Below are positions 1 to 4,631 of a stretch of DNA of 5,996 bases, in pieces. Position 1 is the stretch's first letter. Each line of letters begins with the position of its first letter. A model generated the notes under the pieces. That model was given only the letters and a program-made list of their open reading frames with translations. It searched no databases and was not told the origin of the DNA. Position numbers and translations under genes: made by a program. This DNA comes from Eudoraea sp. (lineage in GTDB: Bacteria; Bacteroidota; Bacteroidia; Flavobacteriales; Flavobacteriaceae): NCBI GenBank assembly GCA_013042925.1, contig JABDPH010000352.1:1-5996 (forward strand). Reading direction: 5' to 3'.

Positions 1-1
1 A

Positions 2-331
2 GCTGCAGCAGCTATGGCTACGCTTAAGGAATTAACCAGTGGAACTCTTATTCAAGATACTCTTGAAAAGGAAAAACATATCAGATCCAGGTTAATACAC
101 CCATACATAAAAGAGATTAGAGGGAAGGGACTTATGCTGTCTCTTATTATGAAAGATGCAGCAATTGCCAATAAACTAATCCTTTCCTGCGCAAGAAAAA
201 ATCTGATTCTTTTTTGGCTGCTTTTTGAATCAAGAGCTGTTCGTATTTCTCCTCCACTGACTATAAACATTGAGGAAATTGACCACGGTTGCAACATAAT
301 AATGGAGATTTTGAATGAATTAGAGCAATAA
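2..331 (+). CDS. Class III (aspartate/acetylornithine-type) aminotransferase, C-terminal part
   Basis: This is the last 109 or so codons of a gene that begins upstream of the window; the frame is already open at base 2 (an Ala-rich run, then MATLKEL) and ends at TAA 329-331. Class III aminotransferases are PLP enzymes that move an amino group between an amino acid, often N-acetylornithine, ornithine or a similar omega-amine, and a 2-oxo acid in the cytoplasm. What is visible is the small C-terminal domain: the helix that follows the usual HP-x-x-x-AAA stretch, the EIRGKGLML strand, and AVRISPPLTI, where the Arg corresponds to the substrate carboxylate-binding Arg of the family. The PLP lysine lies outside the window. 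The wording FWLLFE before that Arg resembles the flavobacterial 'aspartate aminotransferase family' proteins as I remember them, so the exact substrate is unknown. No damage is seen. The internal ATG at 14 is not the real start. Confidence 0.88.
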   Translation, partial: AAAAMATLKELTSGTLIQDTLEKEKHIRSRLIHPYIKEIRGKGLMLSLIMKDAAIANKLILSCARKNLILFWLLFESRAVRISPPLTINIEEIDHGCNIIMEILNELEQ

Positions 332-430
332 TTTGTTAACTATTTTGTTAATAATATAGCCCTGAAGTGGATTTAAGCGTAGTATCAAAAAGACTATTTT
401 TAAGTCCATAGATAAACCAAGCACGTTCCT
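332..430. other. Intergenic gap with a short direct repeat, no clear promoter
   Basis: These 99 AT-rich bases separate the aminotransferase from the TPR gene. An eight-base direct repeat, TTTGTTAA, occurs at 332-339 and 344-351 with a 12-base period. Near-matches to the Bacteroidota -7 element are present (TAATTTG 329-335, TATTTTG 341-347, TATTTTTA 395-402), but each is one base wrong and none has a TTG at the proper 17-23 base distance. The TPR operon must be transcribed either from here by a weak or atypical promoter or by read-through from upstream. No convincing terminator hairpin is seen. Confidence 0.5.
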
Positions 431-1831
431 ATGGCGTTAGATCATAACGAAAGTCAAAATCAACCAATCGCGAAGTTTGAATCCATGTTGAAGACGGATG
501 ACGTATACTTTTTTGACGCGGAAGATTTTGAAGACATAATTCACCACTATTTAAACAATGGCAAAATTTCCTTAGCTAAAAAAGCCATTAAAATTGGGCT
601 CAAACAACATCCGGGAGCAATGAATCTAAGGCTTTTGGATATAGAAGTCCTTGTATTTGAAAATAATCTGGAAGTTGCTGAAAAGCTTTTGGATGAACTT
701 CAATTGATGGATAGCACTAATGAAGAGATATATATTCAGCGTGCAAATATTTACTCAAAACAAGACAATCACGAGGCAGCAGTAGATATGTTAGAAAAAG
801 CTTTAAGCCTGTCTAATGATAGTTTTGATATTTATTCATTATTAGGAATGGAATACCTGTTTATGGATAATTTTGAAAATGCTAAAGACAATTTTATAAA
901 ATGTGTATCCTTTGATGAACAGGATTATTCCTCACTTTATAATGTAGTCTACTGTTTTGAATTCATGGAGGACTATGAAGGTGCTATTACTTTTTTGAAT
1001 GATTTTCTGGAGCGAAATCCATATTGCCAGGTGGCTTGGCATCAACTGGGAAAACAGTATTACACTAAAGAAATGTTACCCGAAGCCCTAGCAGCGTTCG
1101 ACTTTGCAATAATTGCGGACGATTCCTTTATAGGTGCCTATTTTGAGAAAGGCAAGGTTCTTGAAAAAATGGGAAAACACAACGAGGCAATTGAAAATTA
1201 TGAAACAACAATAAAAATTGAAGATCCTACCTCACATGCTTACTTAAGAATTGGTAAATGTCATGAAAAGCTTGATAACGACGAACTGGCAAAATTCTAT
1301 TTCTACCAGACTGTACATGAGGACCCGTTGCTGGACAAGGGTTGGTTGGCAATAACCGATTTTTATATTCGTAAGCAAAATTACGAAAGAGCCCTATATT
1401 ATGTAAATAAGGCGATTAATATTGATGGTGAAAATGCTTTATATTGGAAAAAATCCGCTAAAATTCATTATGTCCTTCAAAACTTAGACGAAGCGGATTA
1501 TTCATATAAACAAGCTGTGGATCTTGGAAATTATGAGTTAGATACCTGGTTGAACTGGGCAGAGGTCGTTAAAACTAATAGTGATATTGATTCAGCTATA
1601 CAAATTTTGATACAGGGTCTGCAGTTTTACCCTGAAGAGGCTGAAATAGAATATAGAATGGCTGGTCTATATCTTATGTTAAGTGATTCTGAACAGGCAA
1701 GATTCAGATTTACTAATGCATTGAAATTGGACATTTCTAAACTCACAATTTTTGAGAATGCGTTCCCGCAATATTTCAACTCCATCTGGACTCAAAACAT
1801 AATTAGCAATATTAAAAAGGCTTCCGAATAA
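431..1831 (+). CDS. Tetratricopeptide repeat (TPR) protein, cytoplasmic
   Basis: The 466-residue product is made almost wholly of TPR units, helix-turn-helix repeats that form a protein-binding superhelix. From about residue 98 to 437 there are ten repeats in exact 34-residue register: the position-4 aromatic or large residue falls at Y101, Y135, L169, W203, Y237, Y271, W305, W339, W373 and E407, and the small position-8 residue four further on (A105, G139, V173, G207, G241, G275, T309, A343, A377, A411). One or two more degenerate units cover residues 31-97. There is no signal peptide, lipobox or membrane segment, so it should be cytoplasmic. The 30-base gap to the first DUF368 gene suggests one transcript. 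The start at 431 keeps the N-terminal KFESML region; M19 (485) is an alternative. The function is unknown. I infer a scaffold role, perhaps for the membrane proteins encoded next to it. Confidence 0.92.
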   Translation: MALDHNESQNQPIAKFESMLKTDDVYFFDAEDFEDIIHHYLNNGKISLAKKAIKIGLKQHPGAMNLRLLDIEVLVFENNLEVAEKLLDELQLMDSTNEEIYIQRANIYSKQDNHEAAVDMLEKALSLSNDSFDIYSLLGMEYLFMDNFENAKDNFIKCVSFDEQDYSSLYNVVYCFEFMEDYEGAITFLNDFLERNPYCQVAWHQLGKQYYTKEMLPEALAAFDFAIIADDSFIGAYFEKGKVLEKMGKHNEAIENYETTIKIEDPTSHAYLRIGKCHEKLDNDELAKFYFYQTVHEDPLLDKGWLAITDFYIRKQNYERALYYVNKAINIDGENALYWKKSAKIHYVLQNLDEADYSYKQAVDLGNYELDTWLNWAEVVKTNSDIDSAIQILIQGLQFYPEEAEIEYRMAGLYLMLSDSEQARFRFTNALKLDISKLTIFENAFPQYFNSIWTQNIISNIKKASE

Positions 1832-1837
1832 AAGAAC

Positions 1838-1861
1838 TATTTTTGTTTTTTTATTTTTTTA
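1838..1861 (+). other. T-rich tract directly before the first DUF368 start codon
   Basis: Almost every base between the TPR stop codon and the ATG at 1862 is T (two long T runs broken by single G and A bases). This is unusual because initiation regions in Bacteroidota are normally A-rich. The tract contains a TAnnTTTG match (1838-1845), but no TTG lies 17-23 bases upstream, so I do not call a promoter. No stable hairpin precedes it, so it is not a standard terminator either. It may tune translation of the membrane protein or simply be slippery low-complexity DNA. Confidence 0.4.
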
Positions 1862-2785
1862 ATGAGTAATCGCAATTTATTAAATTATATCACTATTTCT
1901 CTGAAAGGGGTCGCAATGGGAGCTGCAGACGTAGTTCCTGGTGTTTCTGGTGGCACTATAGCCTTTATTTCAGGGATTTATGAGGAACTAATAACCTCTA
2001 TAAACGGTATAAGTTTTTCCAAATATAAAGTCTTAAGAGAAGAGGGATTTAAGAGTTTTTGGAGAGCCATCAATGGGAATTTTTTACTTGCACTTTTTTC
2101 AGGAATTTTCATAAGTGTTTTTTCATTGGCAAAAATGATTAGTTGGTTATTAGTTAACCAACCCATTTTACTGTGGTCTTTCTTTTTTGGATTGGTATTT
2201 GCCAGTATTTTTTTTATTGCAAGGGATATTGAAAGCTGGAATTTGGGTATCGTTACCGCATTTGTTTTGGGAGCTGCTATAGCCTATTATATTACAACTC
2301 TCCCTCCTTCAGAAAATACTCACAGTTTGCTTTACCTATTCCTTTCCGGAGCTCTTGCAGTATGTGCAATGATCTTACCAGGCATTTCCGGAGCGTTTAT
2401 CCTGGTACTACTCGGTTCCTATAAGACTATTTTGGATGCTGTGCATGAGAGAGAATTATATACTATTGCAACGGTAGCTTTAGGAGCAGTATTTGGTCTT
2501 TTAAGCTTTGCCCGGCTACTAAAATGGATGTTCCAAAATTATAAGAATAGTACCCTGGCACTTTTAACAGGATTTATTTTAGGCTCTCTGAATAAAATAT
2601 GGCCCTGGAAAAGAGTTTTGGAAACAAAAATATTTGGTAAGAAAGTTATTCCTATTAATGAAGAAAATATTTCCCCCTTTAATTTTGAGGGGGATAATCA
2701 ATTACTCTTTGCCATTCTTTTAGCATTACTTGGATTTTGCGTTATTTTTATACTTGAAAGACTAGCAACAACAAGTAAAAAATAA
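1862..2785 (+). CDS. DUF368 family (PopT-type) polyprenyl-phosphate transporter, copy 1
   Basis: A 307-residue inner-membrane protein of the DUF368 family, members of which (named PopT) were shown to flip undecaprenyl phosphate back across the cytoplasmic membrane so the carrier can be reused for cell-wall and polysaccharide synthesis. The family signature is complete: GAADVVPGVSGGT at residues 20-32, its internal echo LPGISGA at 172-178, and a WPWK motif at 247-250. The two PGxSG motifs fit the family's internally repeated, probably inverted, architecture with re-entrant helices. Hydrophobic segments lie near residues 74-96, 101-121, 128-146, 156-190, 201-224, 230-247 and 280-298. It sits 30 bases after the TPR gene and 5 bases before a second DUF368 gene, so the three are very probably co-transcribed. 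The lipid substrate and transport direction of this particular protein are inferred from the family. Confidence 0.92.
   Translation: MSNRNLLNYITISLKGVAMGAADVVPGVSGGTIAFISGIYEELITSINGISFSKYKVLREEGFKSFWRAINGNFLLALFSGIFISVFSLAKMISWLLVNQPILLWSFFFGLVFASIFFIARDIESWNLGIVTAFVLGAAIAYYITTLPPSENTHSLLYLFLSGALAVCAMILPGISGAFILVLLGSYKTILDAVHERELYTIATVALGAVFGLLSFARLLKWMFQNYKNSTLALLTGFILGSLNKIWPWKRVLETKIFGKKVIPINEENISPFNFEGDNQLLFAILLALLGFCVIFILERLATTSKK
2142..2162 (+). repeat. Perfect 8-bp inverted repeat inside DUF368 copy 1
   Basis: GTTGGTTA (2142-2149) is followed after a five-base loop by its exact reverse complement TAACCAAC (2155-2162). It lies within codons for a transmembrane stretch (SWLLVNQP). It has no U-tract after it, so it is not a terminator. 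It may be a chance structure. Confidence 0.45.
2672..2694 (+). repeat. G/C-rich hairpin near the 3' end of DUF368 copy 1
   Basis: TCCCCCT (2672-2678) pairs perfectly with AGGGGGA (2688-2694) around a nine-base loop, one further G-U pair being possible. Five consecutive G-C pairs stand out in an AT-rich gene. The hairpin ends about 90 bases before the stop codon and has no following U-run, so it is not a standard terminator. It uses CCC and GGG codons in the extra-membrane loop before the last transmembrane helix. Confidence 0.5.
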
Positions 2786-2790
2786 TTAGA

Positions 2791-3807
2791 ATGCCGAGGA
2801 AGCCAAGAACCGTTCTTGATAAATTATTCCTGATCATAAAAGGATTGGGAATGGGTGCCGCCAACAAAGTACCCGGTGTCTCCGGTGGTATTGTTGCATT
2901 TGTTGCCGGCTTCTATGTAGAGTTTATTTATTCACTCCAAAAGATTAATATAAAAGCCGTTAAATTACTATTTAATGGAAGATTCAAAAGTTTTTATCAG
3001 TATGTAAACGGGCAATTTTTATCGTTGCTCATTTTTGGAATGCTAGTGAGCTATTTTAGTGTCTCAAAATTACTGGACTACTTCCTGGAACGTCAGGAAT
3101 TATTAGTTTGGGCCACTTTTTTTGGAATGATAATAGGTTCCATATATTTCATTGCAAGTGATTTTAAACATTGGAATAGAGGAACTATAACCTCTGGTCT
3201 TTTTGGCCTTATTGTTGGAATTTCAATCAGTTTTTTAAGTCCGGCCAAGGAGAATGATAATTTATACTTTATCTTTCTTTGTGGAATTATAAGTGTTTCT
3301 GGCATGACTCTTCCAGGTTTATCAGGATCATTTATTCTTATCCTTTTAGGTAATTACGTTTTGCTATTGGTTGATTCTGTGAATTCCCTTTACGATACTA
3401 TGGCTGAAATAATAAAAGGAGATTTCAGCTTCGTAGAAAACCAGATGCGTCTGAGAACTTTGAAAATTCTTGCAGTATTCACCGCTGGATCGGCTACTGG
3501 ACTTGTTACTCTATCCCATCTGCTTGGATATGTACTGAAGCACTTCAAATATATAACCTCTGCTGTAATAATAGGATTTATCACCGGTTCGCTCGGTGTA
3601 GTTTGGCCCTGGAAAAACCCAATTTATGTAAGGGATGAAGCTGGAAACATTGCCATTGATTCAAATGGTGATGAAGTAATCATGAATTATGAAAGATATT
3701 TTCCAGATTTTAGTGAAAGTGAAACCTGGTGGGCAATCATTTTTGTAATGTTAGGGGTTGCATTGTTAATAGGATTAGAACGGTATGGCAAAAACAGAAA
3801 AAGATAA
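2791..3807 (+). CDS. DUF368 family (PopT-type) polyprenyl-phosphate transporter, copy 2
   Basis: A second DUF368 membrane protein, 338 residues, starting five bases after copy 1 behind an A-rich initiation region. Overall order matches copy 1: GAANKVPGVSGGI at residues 22-34, LPGLSGS at 174-180 and WPWK at 272-275. Differences from copy 1 are specific: Asp of the first motif is Asn (N25), the next residue is Lys (K26), and the Thr after SGG is Ile (I34). It also has longer loops, around residues 196-223 and in a polar, acidic stretch around 281-312 before the last helix. The identity between copies is confined mainly to the motifs, so this is an old duplication, not a recent one. Function as a polyprenyl-phosphate carrier is inferred from the family; the motif changes leave room for a different lipid, a different coupling ion, or a role as partner of copy 1. 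Its last 23 bases overlap aroE. Confidence 0.92.
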   Translation: MPRKPRTVLDKLFLIIKGLGMGAANKVPGVSGGIVAFVAGFYVEFIYSLQKINIKAVKLLFNGRFKSFYQYVNGQFLSLLIFGMLVSYFSVSKLLDYFLERQELLVWATFFGMIIGSIYFIASDFKHWNRGTITSGLFGLIVGISISFLSPAKENDNLYFIFLCGIISVSGMTLPGLSGSFILILLGNYVLLLVDSVNSLYDTMAEIIKGDFSFVENQMRLRTLKILAVFTAGSATGLVTLSHLLGYVLKHFKYITSAVIIGFITGSLGVVWPWKNPIYVRDEAGNIAIDSNGDEVIMNYERYFPDFSESETWWAIIFVMLGVALLIGLERYGKNRKR

Positions 3808-4537
3808 AGTTAGTTTTGGGTTAATAGGAAAGAATATATCTTACTCTTTCTCCAAAACTTATTTTAATAACAAGTTCACTTCTTTGAATCTGCAAGGCTA
3901 TAGCTATGAAAATTTTGACATACCTGATTTAGAAGAATTTCCTTCTCTAATAGAAAGGAATAAGACACTTAGAGGTCTAAACGTGACTATCCCCTACAAA
4001 GAAGATATAATTCCTTATTTAGATAGTTTAGATAAGAAGGCGAAGCGTATCGGTGCTGTCAACACGATTAAATTTACCAAGGAAGGCCTAAGAGGATATA
4101 ACACTGATGTTTACGGTTTTAAGAAATCTATCGAACCCTTTTTAAAAGAGTCGCATAAAAAAGCCTTGATCCTTGGTACAGGCGGGGCTTCTAAAGCTGT
4201 TGCATTTGTATTAAATGAATTAGGCATTTCATTTAAATATGTTTCACGTAATCCAATTGGAGATCAAATTGGTTATTCAGAATTAAATAAAAAGATCATT
4301 AGCACCCATACTGTGCTCATTAATTGCACTCCCCTTGGCACTTTCCCAAATACTGAAGCCAAACCAGGTATTCCCTACGAATTTCTGACTTCAAACCATT
4401 TACTTTTTGATCTCATCTATAACCCCGAAAAAACTGCATTTTTATTATCCGGAGAACACAAAGGCGCAATTATTTGTAATGGGGCAGAAATGTTGGAGTT
4501 ACAAGCGGAAAAAGCCTGGCAAATTTGGAACTCCTAA
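3785..4537 (+). CDS. aroE: Shikimate dehydrogenase AroE
   Basis: AroE reduces 3-dehydroshikimate to shikimate with NADPH, step four of the shikimate pathway to chorismate and the aromatic amino acids, in the cytoplasm. The 250-residue product has the full set of family motifs: SYSFS at 19-23 (the substrate-binding serine pair), NVTIPYK at 66-72 with the catalytic K72, GAVNT at 90-94, NTD at 106-108 with the catalytic D108, the Rossmann glycine loop GTGGAS at 131-136, VSRN at 153-156 after the second strand (fits NADP use), NCTPLG at 180-185, YNP at 212-214 and GAEMLELQ at 233-240. It is a little shorter than the E. coli enzyme. No other in-frame start exists between the ATG at 3785 and the conserved FGLIG, so the 23-base overlap with DUF368 copy 2 is real. 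A weak AGGA lies at 3771-3774, ten bases before the ATG. It ends the four-gene run. Confidence 0.96.
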   Translation: MAKTEKDKVSFGLIGKNISYSFSKTYFNNKFTSLNLQGYSYENFDIPDLEEFPSLIERNKTLRGLNVTIPYKEDIIPYLDSLDKKAKRIGAVNTIKFTKEGLRGYNTDVYGFKKSIEPFLKESHKKALILGTGGASKAVAFVLNELGISFKYVSRNPIGDQIGYSELNKKIISTHTVLINCTPLGTFPNTEAKPGIPYEFLTSNHLLFDLIYNPEKTAFLLSGEHKGAIICNGAEMLELQAEKAWQIWNS

Positions 4538-4538
4538 C

Positions 4539-4557
4539 ATTCCTTACCGGAATTTTT
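4539..4557 (+). terminator. Weak candidate intrinsic terminator after aroE
   Basis: Right after the aroE stop, ATTCC (4539-4543) and GGAAT (4549-4553) can form a five-base-pair stem with a five-base loop, followed by four T bases (five counting the last stem base). The position is right for ending the TPR-DUF368-aroE transcript, but the stem is short and the T-run modest, so termination may be partial. Confidence 0.35.
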
Positions 4558-4591
4558 GAAAAAGGTATTCACAGAACAATTATGGCAAGTA

Positions 4592-4614
4592 TTGATGCAT
4601 CAAACTAGTTTGAT
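4592..4614. promoter_or_regulatory. Two overlapping perfect palindromes, candidate operator
   Basis: TTGATGCATCAA (4592-4603) is a perfect 12-bp palindrome, and ATCAAACTAGTTTGAT (4599-4614) is a perfect 16-bp palindrome that shares the ATCAA half-site with it. The result is three copies of the half-site TTGAT/ATCAA in alternating orientation, at 4592-4596, 4599-4603 and 4610-4614. They fill the promoter from the -33 TTG to the base before the -7 element, where a bound dimeric regulator would block RNA polymerase. The half-site equals that of FNR-type boxes, but the inner spacings are 2 and 6 bases, not the 4 of an FNR site. The regulator is unknown. Confidence 0.55.
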
Positions 4615-4622
4615 TACCTTTG
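4592..4622 (+). promoter_or_regulatory. Bacteroidota-type promoter of the DUF349 gene
   Basis: TTG at 4592-4594 and TACCTTTG at 4615-4622 are separated by 20 bases, which matches the Bacteroidota housekeeping promoter pattern TTG-N17-23-TAnnTTTG exactly at its defined bases. It is the only complete match I found in an intergenic region of this window, and it points at the DUF349 gene. Transcription should begin a few bases after 4622, only just before the first possible ATG at 4632. Confidence 0.7.
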
Positions 4623-4631
4623 TAGTTACAC

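Noticed and set aside
2..331. A complete small gene starting at ATG 14
   Set aside because: The frame is open to the window edge, and the sequence matches only the C-terminal domain of a class III aminotransferase of about 400 residues.
395..402. TATTTTTA as the -7 element of a TPR-gene promoter
   Set aside because: The final G of the motif is missing and there is no TTG at a suitable distance.
1838..1845. TATTTTTG as the -7 element of a promoter for DUF368 copy 1
   Set aside because: No TTG occurs 17-23 bases upstream, and the match lies in a T-run where such matches arise easily.
3093..3584. Two minus-strand frames within DUF368 copy 2
   Set aside because: Both are shadows of a well-supported plus-strand membrane protein.
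1862..3807. One broken DUF368 gene split by a frameshift
   Set aside because: Each reading frame holds both PGxSG motifs, WPWK and a C-terminal helix, so these are two complete genes.
4592..4614. An FNR/CRP-type box, because the half-sites read TTGAT and ATCAA
   Set aside because: FNR boxes have four bases between half-sites; here the spacings are two and six. It remains an operator candidate but not a canonical FNR site.
4599..4614. The 16-bp palindrome as an intrinsic terminator for aroE
   Set aside because: No loop bases are available without breaking pairs and no T-run follows; it lies inside a promoter instead.
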